NCBI RefSeq assembly: GCF_022346885.1
Contig: NZ_JAKRNK010000009.1
Coordinates: forward strand, 124,001-188,000
Direction of reading: 5' to 3'
Source of the DNA: Paenibacillus sp. ACRRX
GTDB taxonomy: Bacteria > Bacillota > Bacilli > Paenibacillales > Paenibacillaceae
Length of the DNA stretch: 64,000 nucleotides
The position numbers and the translations under genes were made by a program. The notes below the pieces were generated by a model. That model had not been told where the DNA came from. It made no database searches and saw only the letters and a program-made list of their open reading frames with translations. Shown piece by piece: positions 35,689-45,678 of this stretch; the stretch's first letter is position 1; the number at the start of each line of letters is the position of its first letter.

Positions 35689-38600
35689 ATGCTACGAAGC
35701 AAACAGCAACGAACACTGCGTCACAGACTGATTCTATGGTCCTCCTTAACGGCGCTATTATGGCAGGCGGTATCGTTGCCTGTCATGGCAGCAGGTGAAG
35801 TAGAGCCAGCAGCTGCGGATCAGCAGGTGATCTCACAGGCAGATCGCGGATTCGTACAAGGGAACAACGTTACGAGCACATCTTTGGATGCGGGAGTTTT
35901 ATCAACGGGGAATGTTCAACAACCAAATGGTCAAGCTGCACAACAGCAAGGAGGCCAGCAGCCAGCAGCCTTGCCAAATATGGCCTTAACAGGATTAGGA
36001 CCATCGTTATTGATTACTGAAATGATTCCTGACACTACTAATATCGGGGGTTCGGATGGCTATGAGTTCATAGAAGTGTATAATAATTCAGGCCATATGT
36101 TAAACACGAAAGATTATAAGTTAGTTTATCGATATCTTGATTCGGGAGATGCTGACCTTAAATATTCACTGCCGGATAGAGTCATTCAACCAGGAGAATC
36201 TTTTGTCATTTGGTCTAAAAATACGGATAATCTTAATGAGCCAGTAGATCGGTTTAAACAATTTTATAAGCTTAATGTAGATGATCGTCTGATTATCGAA
36301 TTAAAATGGGGCGGGATGTCCAACAGTAAACCTCGTGCGTTGCTATTGACTGATAGTCAAGACACGAACGTAGTTCGACCAATTGTTACTGCTGCCTATG
36401 ATGTGTCTGACGTAAAAGCTGACCAAGGCATCCATTATGTTGCACCTAGCACAGGCAGCTCCATGATTAAGCAGGGCTTGTCCAGTGCTTCGCCTTTAAC
36501 GGTGCGACCGGACCAACTGACGGTGGTTGAACCCATTCAGATTATGCATGCGCCTCCAGCACAAGTAGTTAAAGGTTCGAATGTTCCGATAACGGCAATC
36601 GTTAAGGGTGGCCAGATTGGTCGTATGCAGTTCATAGAATATAAGACGGATAAAATGACCAAATCACTTAAACTGGCGATGAATAGTGTCACGGACGTGG
36701 TTTATGGCGCAGAAATTCCGGCAAGTGACTTGAAGGATGCTGCTTTATTGCAATATACATTCGAAGCAACAGACGGCAGACAGCAAGCCAAATCGCAGTC
36801 TTTTGTGGTTCCAGTTATGGATACTGCCGTGGGCATGCCTGCCTATGTGCCGGAGCTGCTGGTCACTGAATTGGTTCCTAATTCGGCCAACGTAGGTGGC
36901 GCGGACGGCTACGAGTTTATTGAGTTGTATAATCCGACGGATAAGCCAGTTGATATGAAGGATTATACGATCCGTTATCGCTATCCTGACGAAGGTGCAG
37001 AGGCTGATTTGTGGTGGCGACATACGGTTCCGGTGACGATTCCAGCTGGACAGACGGCCGTATTTTGGATTATTAATGCCGAGAACGGCAGTAAGACAGC
37101 TGTAGATTTTAATGCAAACTATGGCTCAAATCTGACTGAGGGCGTTAATTTATTCCGTTTGTTCAATAACGGAATGGCCAACGGCAGCTATCGAGCGATA
37201 TCTATTTCAACTAACACCGGTGTGGACAGATCTGTTGCTACCTATAACGATACAACACCTGCGGTAGACGGAACGCTGGAAAATGGAGCTGTTATCTATC
37301 AATACAATGAGTTGACGTTCCCAAATATGAAAAAGGTAAGTGCAGCAATCGAGAAAGGCACGCCAGGTACCCTTTTGCCCTATCAGAAGCTGCCTCAGCT
37401 CTTTCATGTGCCAGTTGATACGGTTCCACCACAAGTGAAGCTGCGGGAAATACCTGCGATAGCAGAAGATACGAAGGATTTGAAGCTTGTATTTGACGCT
37501 GTGGACAACACGGACGTGAAGACGTTAAAGCTGTACTACCGCACGGATGCGACGAAGCCATTTGAAGAGCGTAATATTCATTTGGTTAATGCCGCAAAAG
37601 AACTGTCCTATACGTTAGCTGCTTCAGAATTGATGGGACATGCGGCATTGGAACTGTATGCTGAAGCTTCAGACGGAACGCAGACGATTCGCCTGTCGGA
37701 TATTCGAATTCCGATTCAATCGTCGCAGCAGCAGGGGGTACGTTTTAACGTTAAGGAAGGTCAATTCATTAGAGGTGACAAATGGATCAAGGCTGCATCA
37801 GGCAATGAGCGTACAGATACCTTGCAGGTGTCAATTGACGGCAAACCTATTGCTGGAAACACTTTGCAGCCTGCTATGGAGCAGAAAGTGCTGTTTTCCT
37901 TTGATGTGAACAAGACTAATATTTTCTTCCAGAACGGCGTTGTCTTTCAAAATGAGATTATTCATGTATTTGATGATTCGATTAATGGCTGGACGACGTT
38001 GACGGTGCCGATTGATGCGGACAAGCTGTCATATGGCAATGCGGTGCCGATTACGATTCGTGCGGGATCTAAGGCAGGCACTTTTGACGAATCAGACAAT
38101 CTGGATGACTTTAATATTCGTAACATTCGCCTTGTACTCGCAGATGGAACGATTATTCGGGATGCGAATTATAAGGATTCGACGAAGGAATGGGATATCG
38201 GTGACAGCACCGGGATGAAGAAGCAGCACGATTTCCAATTTGCCATTCCGGACAAAAAATATAACGGGTTGGGTTACACGTGGAAAACGACTACTATAGC
38301 AGATGGTAAGCACACGCTAAAAGCAGTCGAGTCCAATGGCGATAGTCGGGAGATTAACGTCGTTGTGGACAATACAGCGCCTGAACTGAAGCTGAATGTT
38401 ACACCGCAGCAGGTGGTAAAGGGCAAGTTAACAGTTCAAGCAGAAGCTGCTGATGCCTTGTCTGGTATTGAATCGGTTACGGCTGTGTTGGACGACAAGC
38501 CTGTACAGCTTCCGCTTGAGCTTAGCTCGGTATTGCTGCCCCCAGGCAAGCATCAGCTTATCGTTAAAGCTGTAGATCGTGCAGGCAACGTAACAGAACG

Positions 38601-41526
38601 AGCTTCCGAGCTTCGTGTGCAGGCTGAGCTGCCGGATATTCCGAAGCTTGTATCCAGTCTTATTCATTCCTTACGCACAAATGGTACGTTAACGGTTGAG
38701 GTCAAGGACCCTACAAATGATCCGTTAAACGTGAAGTTCTATGAAGGGTTTACGTTTACGCCAACTGACACTTCTACGATGAAAGTGTACCAGGCGGCAA
38801 GTGATGTAGAGCCGCCGTTACTTGCGAAGCTGCCCAATGAACAGCAGCTTACTGCACAACAGCTTCAGGCGCTTGCCAAGCTGGACAACCAGTCGGTACG
38901 ACATGATTCTTGGAATCAATTCCCGTATCAGCGTTATGAGCTAAGTGTGGACAGCCGTGTGAAACCGACGGATGAACTTAGTGTGGAATGGAAAGGCAAG
39001 TCTCTTCCAGGCCGAAAAGTAACGATGTATGCATGGAATGTGCAAGCGGGCAAATGGGATGCGCTGACAACGGCAGTTGCAGGAACCGATTTGTTTTCAC
39101 TTACGGGTCAAGCCGTTGTTGATGCTTATATAAATAAGGAACGTAAAGTATCTGTGATCGTTCAGGATGAAGTAGCACCTGCTGCAGATGCAGCTAGTGT
39201 GAAGGACTTTACGTTGGTGTGGATGTCCGATACGCAATATTATGCAGAGTCTTATCCGCACATTTACAAGTCTGAAGTGGACTGGATCGCGGCGAACAAA
39301 GACAAGAAGAACATTCGTTATGTGTTCCATACCGGTGATGTGGTAGATGAGATGGACAAAGTGGAGCAATGGGAACGTGCAGATACGTATATGAAAGTGT
39401 TGGAGCAGGCAGAAGTGCCATACGGCGTGCTTGCAGGCAACCATGATGTGAATCATAAGGACGAGAACTATACGGATTTCAGTAAATATTTTGGAGAAAA
39501 ACGTTTTAAGGACAAGCCTTTTTATGGGGAGTCTTACAAGGACAATCGAGGTCACTACGATTTGATCTCGGTGGACGGCATTGATTTCATCATGGTATAC
39601 ATGGGCTGGGGCATATATGAAAATGAGATCAAATGGATGAATGAGGTGCTTGCTCAATATCCAGATCGACAGGCTATTCTTAATTTTCATGAGTATTTGC
39701 TCGTGTCCGGCGAGCGGGGACCTATTGCCAATAAGATTTATGATCAAGTCGTTAAGAAAAACGCCAACGTCATTGGGGTGTTAAGCGGGCATTATCATGA
39801 TGCGGAGACGAAGATCGATGCGATTGATGATAATGGAGATGGTAAGCCGGACCGTAAGGTATACCAAATGCTTGCCGATTATCAAGGCGGACCTGAGGGT
39901 GGCGAAGGTTACATGCGTTTGCTGGAATTTAAGGCTTCGCCTGATGGCAAGCGGATCGAGCGAATTGACATGAAGACCTATTCGCCTTACAAGGACAAAT
40001 TTAATTATTATGATCCCAAGGATCATCCGGGAAAAGACGAATTTGCAATCGATTGGAACATTGAACCGAAGTTGAAGCGGGTTGAGACAGATATGATCCG
40101 GGCCGATATTTATTCCAAGCATCTGATCGGGGCCGTAGATAATGTCGTTAGCGGTGGCAAGGCTTCCGTGACATGGGACGGTTTATCGGATAACGGAAAA
40201 TACGCGTGGTATGCCGTTGCAGCAGATGCATTTGGTGGAACAGCGCGGTCCCCGGTATGGTTGTTAGGTCAAACGGAGGATAATGGAAGCGGCAGCAACG
40301 GTAATGGTGGCAGCGTAAGTGGGAACAATGGCGGGAAGGATAAGCCGTCTATCCCTGACGGCGATTTCGTCATATCGGCGCCTGCTGTTTTGGATGCGAG
40401 CGGCGTATGGGGACTAAGCCCCAACACGACAACAATTGTACTGGATGGATTGAAGTCACATCCTAAGCAATCGGTAACGATTGAGATGAAGCCTAATCAG
40501 GCATTAGCTGCAGACTGGAAGGCGGCTTTAAATAGGGAGATTATGCGGGAAGCCGTGAAGCAAGAATCTACCCTGCGCTTGAAGCTTGGCACATATACAG
40601 TGACACTGCCGCTTGCAGTTGTACGTAATCTGCCTGAGGGCGCGGATAAGCTGGTTATTACGGGGCAGTCAGCCTTTACACGCCAGCAGTTGGCGGCTTA
40701 CGCGAAGTCGTGGGCAGCATCTGGCTTGACTTGGACAGGGCAAGCACTGCGTGTTAGCCTTGCCGTGGACATAAAAGGCAAGACGGAGTCCATTCCTGCA
40801 TCTGTTCAAGGAATTACTGTGAACTTGGCAGCCAAGCCACAACAGGGAACGTGGTATGTTCAGCCTGCTGGAGCGAATACCAAGGCAGTCAAAGCTGACA
40901 CAACAGACGCTGGGGTTCAAGTGGCGCTGACTGAAGGCAATGTGATGTTGGCTGCCTTGATGCCAAAGCCTGCTTTTACAGATGTCAGCGGGCATTGGGG
41001 TCAAGCGTATATTGAAGTTTCGTCGGCACTCGGTCTTGTAAACGGGCAGACCGAGACGCAATTTAAGCCGAATGCAGCGGTAACTCGGGCTGAGTTCGCA
41101 TCGATGATCGTGAGAATGCTGGAGCGAGTGTATGGAACAGCTAGCTTGGTGAAGGCTGGAAGCCATTCTGCAGCAAGCTTCCAAGACGTCGCTACCGGTG
41201 CTTGGTATGCGGAAGCTGTGTCCGCAGCAGCCAGCATGAACATTGTGAAAGGGGACGGCAAGCAGTTCCGTCCGAATGACCGTGTTACACGTGAAGAAGC
41301 CATCGTCATGCTGATGCGTGCGATAAAGCTTGCTGGTCACGATGCAGGCGCATCTGCACTTACCTTTGCGGACAAGGCAGCAGTCGCCACTTGGGCGCAG
41401 CCAGCTTTGCAGGGCGCGCAGTCCCTGCAGCTTGTGCAAGGGCGTGAAGGCAATCGCTTTATGCCGCAAGGGGCAATGACAAGAGCAGAAGTGACTAAGC
41501 TTTTGATGCAGTGGTTGAATTTATAG
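35689..41526 (+). CDS. Giant S-layer-anchored metallophosphoesterase with lamin-tail domains
   Basis: A 1945-residue exported protein. Signal peptide about 1-35 (HRLILWSSLTALLWQAVSLPVMAAG). Two lamin-tail domains: about 105-240 (LLITEMIPDTTNIGGSDGYEFIEVYNN) and about 385-520 (LLVTELVPNSANVGGADGYEFIELYNP), each followed by Ig-like or chitobiase-type beta domains. A calcineurin-like phosphoesterase spans about 1172-1400 with its metal ligands intact (WMSDTQYY, HTGDVVDEMD, AGNHDVNH, LSGHYHDAE). A Gly/Asn/Ser linker and three SLH domains follow from about 1762 to the end (FTDVSGHWGQAYIE, FQDVATGAWYAEAV, FADKAAVATWAQPA), each with the Arg of the TRAEF/TREEA motif. It should hydrolyse extracellular phosphoesters at the cell surface, tethered to secondary cell-wall polymer. 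No cotranscribed gene is present. Confidence 0.9.
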   Translation: MLRSKQQRTLRHRLILWSSLTALLWQAVSLPVMAAGEVEPAAADQQVISQADRGFVQGNNVTSTSLDAGVLSTGNVQQPNGQAAQQQGGQQPAALPNMALTGLGPSLLITEMIPDTTNIGGSDGYEFIEVYNNSGHMLNTKDYKLVYRYLDSGDADLKYSLPDRVIQPGESFVIWSKNTDNLNEPVDRFKQFYKLNVDDRLIIELKWGGMSNSKPRALLLTDSQDTNVVRPIVTAAYDVSDVKADQGIHYVAPSTGSSMIKQGLSSASPLTVRPDQLTVVEPIQIMHAPPAQVVKGSNVPITAIVKGGQIGRMQFIEYKTDKMTKSLKLAMNSVTDVVYGAEIPASDLKDAALLQYTFEATDGRQQAKSQSFVVPVMDTAVGMPAYVPELLVTELVPNSANVGGADGYEFIELYNPTDKPVDMKDYTIRYRYPDEGAEADLWWRHTVPVTIPAGQTAVFWIINAENGSKTAVDFNANYGSNLTEGVNLFRLFNNGMANGSYRAISISTNTGVDRSVATYNDTTPAVDGTLENGAVIYQYNELTFPNMKKVSAAIEKGTPGTLLPYQKLPQLFHVPVDTVPPQVKLREIPAIAEDTKDLKLVFDAVDNTDVKTLKLYYRTDATKPFEERNIHLVNAAKELSYTLAASELMGHAALELYAEASDGTQTIRLSDIRIPIQSSQQQGVRFNVKEGQFIRGDKWIKAASGNERTDTLQVSIDGKPIAGNTLQPAMEQKVLFSFDVNKTNIFFQNGVVFQNEIIHVFDDSINGWTTLTVPIDADKLSYGNAVPITIRAGSKAGTFDESDNLDDFNIRNIRLVLADGTIIRDANYKDSTKEWDIGDSTGMKKQHDFQFAIPDKKYNGLGYTWKTTTIADGKHTLKAVESNGDSREINVVVDNTAPELKLNVTPQQVVKGKLTVQAEAADALSGIESVTAVLDDKPVQLPLELSSVLLPPGKHQLIVKAVDRAGNVTERASELRVQAELPDIPKLVSSLIHSLRTNGTLTVEVKDPTNDPLNVKFYEGFTFTPTDTSTMKVYQAASDVEPPLLAKLPNEQQLTAQQLQALAKLDNQSVRHDSWNQFPYQRYELSVDSRVKPTDELSVEWKGKSLPGRKVTMYAWNVQAGKWDALTTAVAGTDLFSLTGQAVVDAYINKERKVSVIVQDEVAPAADAASVKDFTLVWMSDTQYYAESYPHIYKSEVDWIAANKDKKNIRYVFHTGDVVDEMDKVEQWERADTYMKVLEQAEVPYGVLAGNHDVNHKDENYTDFSKYFGEKRFKDKPFYGESYKDNRGHYDLISVDGIDFIMVYMGWGIYENEIKWMNEVLAQYPDRQAILNFHEYLLVSGERGPIANKIYDQVVKKNANVIGVLSGHYHDAETKIDAIDDNGDGKPDRKVYQMLADYQGGPEGGEGYMRLLEFKASPDGKRIERIDMKTYSPYKDKFNYYDPKDHPGKDEFAIDWNIEPKLKRVETDMIRADIYSKHLIGAVDNVVSGGKASVTWDGLSDNGKYAWYAVAADAFGGTARSPVWLLGQTEDNGSGSNGNGGSVSGNNGGKDKPSIPDGDFVISAPAVLDASGVWGLSPNTTTIVLDGLKSHPKQSVTIEMKPNQALAADWKAALNREIMREAVKQESTLRLKLGTYTVTLPLAVVRNLPEGADKLVITGQSAFTRQQLAAYAKSWAASGLTWTGQALRVSLAVDIKGKTESIPASVQGITVNLAAKPQQGTWYVQPAGANTKAVKADTTDAGVQVALTEGNVMLAALMPKPAFTDVSGHWGQAYIEVSSALGLVNGQTETQFKPNAAVTRAEFASMIVRMLERVYGTASLVKAGSHSAASFQDVATGAWYAEAVSAAASMNIVKGDGKQFRPNDRVTREEAIVMLMRAIKLAGHDAGASALTFADKAAVATWAQPALQGAQSLQLVQGREGNRFMPQGAMTRAEVTKLLMQWLNL

Positions 41527-41542
41527 CAGGAAATGTAAGATA

Positions 41543-41603
41543 ACGAGTATGGAAGAGGCAGCGACATCTTGTCGTAAAAATTGCCTCTCCATGCTCGTTT
41601 TTT
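41543..41603 (+). terminator. Terminator of the giant surface protein gene
   Basis: ACGAGTATGGAAGAGGCA pairs with TGCCTCTCCATGCTCGT (one G-U, one bulge), with an inner CGAC/GTCG hairpin and T6 at 41598-41603. Confidence 0.85.
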
Positions 41604-41728
41604 GTTATTAATAGTCTAATATATGTTTCTAGTTGCATCCAGATGATCTATAACGTGACTAATTACACCGTGCGTATAGTGCTCACACGCATACGAGACA
41701 CTTTCTACTGACATTTTTTTGTGCCTGG

Positions 41729-42102
41729 AATCTTCAAAATGTTGCAGCGGTTTTTCAGGATTTTATTCAGTATCCTTTTGATGTAAAAACAAATATAGGA
41801 TTAGGCAATTTGGAAGAAGTCAATAATTTAACCAAGATTATGAATGCGGCTAAATGTTCTGGTGCAGATCAATTTATTCACAGACTTCCAGACCAATATG
41901 ATACCTGTGTATTTTGGTTACTCATCGTTTTGTAAATACGAGGCAGGTGAATCGTATTATTGTGTTGGAGTCGGGTCAAAAGGTTGAATATGGCTCTCAT
42001 GCGGAACTAATGCAGCAAAAAGGTGTCTACGCTCGTTTATATAATATGCAAGCAGATTCGTATGAGCCGCAATCTTCACAGCTTCATAAAAAAGATGCAT
42101 AA
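41729..42102 (+). pseudogene. ABC transporter ATPase remnant with internal deletion
   Basis: Two pieces of one nucleotide-binding domain remain. Positions 41729-41907 encode LQNVAAVFQDFIQYPFDVKTNIGLGNLEE...SGADQFIHRLPDQYDT, the Q-loop region of an exporter-type ABC protein. Positions 41914-42102 encode VTHRFVNTRQVNRIIVLESGQKVEYGSHAELM...RLYNM, the H-loop and C-terminus. The Walker A segment and everything between DQYDT and VTHR (signature LSGGQ, Walker B) are gone, and a stop at 41933-41935 ends the first frame. The protein cannot hydrolyse ATP. A decayed copy of an exporter next to the intact ABC operon downstream. Confidence 0.8.
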
Positions 42103-42159
42103 TGGCTTCACTTTTTTTCGACATAAAACAGTTAAACATAATAGAGGGGAGGGGACATC

Positions 42160-42762
42160 GTGGATGAGGGAGAGTGGATTCGTCGTATCCAGCAAGGTGA
42201 AAAGCAATATTTAAAGCCACTAATTGAGCTGCATTATGCGGGCATCCAAAAATATTGTTATTGGCGAGTTCGAAATGAAGAAGAGTCGAGGGATTTAACG
42301 CAGGAAACGTTTTATCGCTTTTGTAGATCTATAGATAAATACACAAATAAAGGGAAATGTCGTGCTTACTTATACACAATTGCTCGAAATCTTTGCAAAG
42401 ATCATTTGCGGAAGTGGAAACCCTCATTATCATGGGAAGAGACAGATGCGGCAGCAGATTATGGGACTTTGCAGCAAAGCAGTACGATAGAAGACCAAGT
42501 GGAGAGGGAGCAGTTGGTGCATGAGCTGCTGCAGTTATTACCAGAAGAGCAGCGAGAATTAGTGTTTATGCGGTTTTGTTTGGATTTGACCTTTCGGGAA
42601 ATTGCTCATACAACAGGTGTAAATGTGTGTATGGTGCAGTATCGGGTGAAATCGGGGTTGAATCTATTGAGACAGCACTGGGAAAGGAGTGAATCCCATG
42701 AGGAAGAAGTCCGAACAGGACGTCATTGCGGCCCTAAAGAACTACCCTGTGCGCCCCATTAA
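42160..42762 (+). CDS. ECF-type sigma factor
   Basis: A 200-residue sigma factor. Region 2 is EESRDLTQETFYRFCRSIDKYTNKGKCRAYLYTIARNLCKDHLRKW and region 4 is LLPEEQRELVFMRFCLDLTFREIAHTTGVNVCMVQYRVKSGLNLLRQHW. The GTG start at 42160 has GAGGGGAGGGG 5 nt upstream. The reading frame runs 65 bp into the next gene. Together with that gene, an ABC ATPase and an ABC-2 permease it forms a sigY-like unit (in B. subtilis: sigY-yxlC-yxlD-yxlE-yxlF-yxlG), in which the sigma controls its own ABC exporter. Confidence 0.9.
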   Translation: MDEGEWIRRIQQGEKQYLKPLIELHYAGIQKYCYWRVRNEEESRDLTQETFYRFCRSIDKYTNKGKCRAYLYTIARNLCKDHLRKWKPSLSWEETDAAADYGTLQQSSTIEDQVEREQLVHELLQLLPEEQRELVFMRFCLDLTFREIAHTTGVNVCMVQYRVKSGLNLLRQHWERSESHEEEVRTGRHCGPKELPCAPH

Positions 42763-43483
42763 TCAGCAAGAGTTGGAAGCAACAATCAAAGGCGCAACGG
42801 GGCTGCTGAGTCGAACGGAGTTGAGCCGTAGAGCGTCGTTCGGAGAGTTTTATATCGCGCAACTTCGCTTCATCAATTGGAGGGTGTGGGTTATTCAGTT
42901 ACTTGTAATTATAGGGATAGGTGGGCTGTCATACAACTCAGTCTACCAACAACAGGGAAATATTCAACTTATCATGTTCACTTCTATCGCGGCTCCGTTG
43001 CTATTGATAGTGGGTATACCAACACTAACCCGCTCATTAAGATACCAAATGATGGACATTGAGTTAAGTACGCATCATCTTCTGGAGAAGTTGACGCTGG
43101 TACGTATCAGTTTACTAGGGATGGCGGATTTAATAGGGTTGGGGCTATTGGCCGGTCTAATGAGCATATGGATGCAGATGGGATTTGCAATCATGCTGCT
43201 CTATTTGCTGGTTCCTTTCAATCTGACTTGTCTAGGCTGCCTCTGGCTATTAAATAGGTTACGCATCCCAAACTGTGGTTATTATTGTCTGATTTACAGT
43301 AGTTTCGTGGCACTGGTACAAACGATTTTAGCGTTCAACCCCTCACTTTCTCTATATCACTCATCTGCAATTGGAGTATGGCAGACATTATTGCTGCTTA
43401 CGATTATTGGAATAGCTTTTGAGGTAAGTGAGTTACGTAAGACTTGTCGAAATCTCGAGACTGCATCCAGAGTGCCAATATGA
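42698..43483 (+). CDS. Membrane protein of the sigma-ABC operon (candidate anti-sigma)
   Basis: A 261-residue integral membrane protein. A cytosolic N-terminus of about 60 residues (MRKKSEQDVIAALKNYPVRP...) precedes about six hydrophobic segments (WVIQLLVIIGIGG, IQLIMFTSIAAPLLLIVGI, MADLIGLGLLAGLMSIWMQ, GFAIMLLYLLVPFNLTCLGCLWLL, YCLIYSSFVALVQTILAF, WQTLLLLTIIGIAFEV). Start at ATG 42698 with AAAGGAGTG upstream, overlapping the sigma gene by 65 bp. By position it may be the anti-sigma factor or its scaffold. No recognised anti-sigma motif (HXXXCXXC) was seen. Confidence 0.75.
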   Translation: MRKKSEQDVIAALKNYPVRPINQQELEATIKGATGLLSRTELSRRASFGEFYIAQLRFINWRVWVIQLLVIIGIGGLSYNSVYQQQGNIQLIMFTSIAAPLLLIVGIPTLTRSLRYQMMDIELSTHHLLEKLTLVRISLLGMADLIGLGLLAGLMSIWMQMGFAIMLLYLLVPFNLTCLGCLWLLNRLRIPNCGYYCLIYSSFVALVQTILAFNPSLSLYHSSAIGVWQTLLLLTIIGIAFEVSELRKTCRNLETASRVPI

Positions 43484-43533
43484 TTTAGGGAGGACATGCA
43501 GGAGAGGCAACATGCACAAGGAGGGAACACAGG

Positions 43534-44406
43534 ATGTTGGAACTTACCTTGAATCGGGTAGATAAACGATTTTCTTCAAAAAAAGCGGTAAATGATATTT
43601 CGGCACGACTAACGAATGGAGTTTACGGATTGCTTGGAGCTAATGGGGCAGGAAAAACAACGTTGATGCGAATGATCTGTGGCGTTCTCAATCCAACCTC
43701 AGGTACGATTCAAATGAATGGTCAAGAAATCGGTCGTATGGGGGAGCGATATCGTGATCTGTTGGGTTATCTTCCACAGGATTTCGGTTATTATCCCGAT
43801 TTTAGTGCGCAAGAGTTCCTTTGGTATGTGGGCTCTCTTAAGGGATTGACGATAAATGATTCAAAGCGAAGGGCACAGGAACTATTACACACAGTGGCTC
43901 TGCAGGATGTAGCTCGCAAGAAAATCCGTACCTTTTCTGGTGGAATGAAGCATCGCCTGGGCATTGCCCAAGCGATGCTTAACGATCCTAGCGTGCTGGT
44001 GTTGGACGAACCAACGGCAGGACTTGATCCTAAGGAGCGTGTCCGTTTTCGGAACCTAATTGCAGATTTGGGGCGGGATAAAATTGTTATTCTTTCGACG
44101 CATATTGTCTCAGATGTAGAATACATTGCCGACCAAATTTTGGTGATGAAACAAGGCGGGTTACTGATGACGGGGACGGTGGAACAATTGACAGATACGA
44201 TGAAAGGTTGCGTATGGTTGTGTCGCATCCAAGCTGAGATGGTAGAGGACTGGAACAATCGTTACTGTGTGAGCAATCTGCGAAACGAAGGGGATGAGGT
44301 AGAACTGCGTATTGTATCAACAGAAAAACCGATCTCAAATGCAGCCTCGGTGGAGCCGACATTAGAAGACTTCTATTTGTATCATTTTCAGGATGAGCCG
44401 ACATGA
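43534..44406 (+). CDS. ABC transporter ATP-binding protein
   Basis: A 290-residue ATPase. Walker A GANGAGKTTLMR, Q-loop LPQDFGYYP, signature FSGGMKHRLGIAQAM, Walker B VLVLDEPTAGLDP, H-loop LSTHIVSDVEYIA. The C-terminal 80 residues are a variable extension. The YxlF-like subunit of the exporter; the permease follows after 33 bp. AAGGAGGGAACACAGG precedes the ATG. Confidence 0.94.
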   Translation: MLELTLNRVDKRFSSKKAVNDISARLTNGVYGLLGANGAGKTTLMRMICGVLNPTSGTIQMNGQEIGRMGERYRDLLGYLPQDFGYYPDFSAQEFLWYVGSLKGLTINDSKRRAQELLHTVALQDVARKKIRTFSGGMKHRLGIAQAMLNDPSVLVLDEPTAGLDPKERVRFRNLIADLGRDKIVILSTHIVSDVEYIADQILVMKQGGLLMTGTVEQLTDTMKGCVWLCRIQAEMVEDWNNRYCVSNLRNEGDEVELRIVSTEKPISNAASVEPTLEDFYLYHFQDEPT

Positions 44407-44439
44407 GTATCTGATCAGGAGAAGTAGGAGGGATTAGGT

Positions 44440-45678
44440 ATGGATATCCTAACACGATTTGAGTTACGAAAGATTATTCGACGAAAATCGTTTTATTTAG
44501 GGATCTCGATTTTAGTAGTGGTGTCTATCTTTTTGACAAGTGTATTAGTTATGGGGGCATGGATAACAGGTAAGAATGGCGAGGAGTTAAAGGGAATCCA
44601 AGCAATCGCCCTGCAAAAAGAATATGATACCCAACTTGCCGGTCCACTAACGGAACAAAAAGTAGCTACCGCGGTCGAACAATATCAAAAAGTGATGCGT
44701 GATCCGAAGAACCTGAATGAGAAAGGGGAGATTAAAAATGATGCCTATGCTAAATATATAGTCAAGAATGAACAATTGAATAGTTTAGTTCGATTTTCTT
44801 TTTCTCCTGTTAGTGGATACGATCACTATATTATCGACAAGTTGACGCCAAGTGAAGCCAAAACTTTTTATCAAAAACGGATGGAGAAGATTAGTGAATA
44901 CTTAAATTTTGACTATTCATATGGTAACTACTCGGACAAGGAAAGGGCATTTTTCATGCAGATAAATGAAACAATACCTGTTCCTTTTACAATGGACTAT
45001 GTTACCGGTTGGAAACAAGTATTTCAAAATCTACAGAGTCTCTTTATCATTATTGCTTTTGTTACTGCAGTTTGCTTAGCACCTGTGTTTGCTGGCGAAT
45101 ACCAGTGTGGAGCCGATTCTATTATTCTATCCTCTCGCTATGGTCGCAACAAAGTGATTTCCGCTAAACTTAAAGCCAGTTGTACTGTTTCTTTGTTGCT
45201 GCTGTTAGTTGCACTGACGATCTATACACTCCTTATATTGGGGATATACGGATTTTATGGTGGGGGCGCTAGTGTGCAGATGATTGATCTATTGGCTCCG
45301 GTTCCCTACACGGTTTTTCAAACTTATTTGTGGGTAATCTTAATTGGCAGTCTGGGTTGCATGTTTGTGGGGATGGTCACGCTGTGGCTATCAAGCATCA
45401 TGAAGAGTTCTTTTCAAGTGATCATTACAATCGGATTTTTCCTTATTGGGCCGATGTTTATTCCAGCAAGCAAAAGCAGCCGTTTGTTTAATCATATCAT
45501 GGATCTGCTGCCGGCAAATATGTTTGATGGTTTTAAGAAAGTAACCAGTTACGAAGTGTTCTCGGTTTTTGGACAACTGATTCCGGAGTATAAGGTCATG
45601 GCAGGGTTTGCAATCATCATGATCGTATTGTTGCTGCCAGTTTCATACCGAGCATTTAAGAATCATCAGGTTGTTTGA
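44440..45678 (+). CDS. ABC-2 type permease
   Basis: A 412-residue permease. TM1 (FYLGISILVVVSIFLTSVLVMGAW) is followed by a large extracellular domain (about 45-195), then five further segments (LFIIIAFVTAVCLAPVF, ASCTVSLLLLLVALTIYTLLIL, VILIGSLGCMFVGMVTLWL, VIITIGFFLIGPMFI, MAGFAIIMIVLLLPVSY). It pairs with the preceding ATPase. The exported substrate is unknown; relatives export antimicrobial or envelope-stress-related molecules. Confidence 0.9.
   Translation: MDILTRFELRKIIRRKSFYLGISILVVVSIFLTSVLVMGAWITGKNGEELKGIQAIALQKEYDTQLAGPLTEQKVATAVEQYQKVMRDPKNLNEKGEIKNDAYAKYIVKNEQLNSLVRFSFSPVSGYDHYIIDKLTPSEAKTFYQKRMEKISEYLNFDYSYGNYSDKERAFFMQINETIPVPFTMDYVTGWKQVFQNLQSLFIIIAFVTAVCLAPVFAGEYQCGADSIILSSRYGRNKVISAKLKASCTVSLLLLLVALTIYTLLILGIYGFYGGGASVQMIDLLAPVPYTVFQTYLWVILIGSLGCMFVGMVTLWLSSIMKSSFQVIITIGFFLIGPMFIPASKSSRLFNHIMDLLPANMFDGFKKVTSYEVFSVFGQLIPEYKVMAGFAIIMIVLLLPVSYRAFKNHQVV

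Noticed and set aside
39097-39747. Long antisense frame (216 residues) inside the surface phosphoesterase gene.
   Set aside because: It mirrors the highly conserved metallophosphoesterase domain on the + strand and shows no ribosome-binding site or family features.
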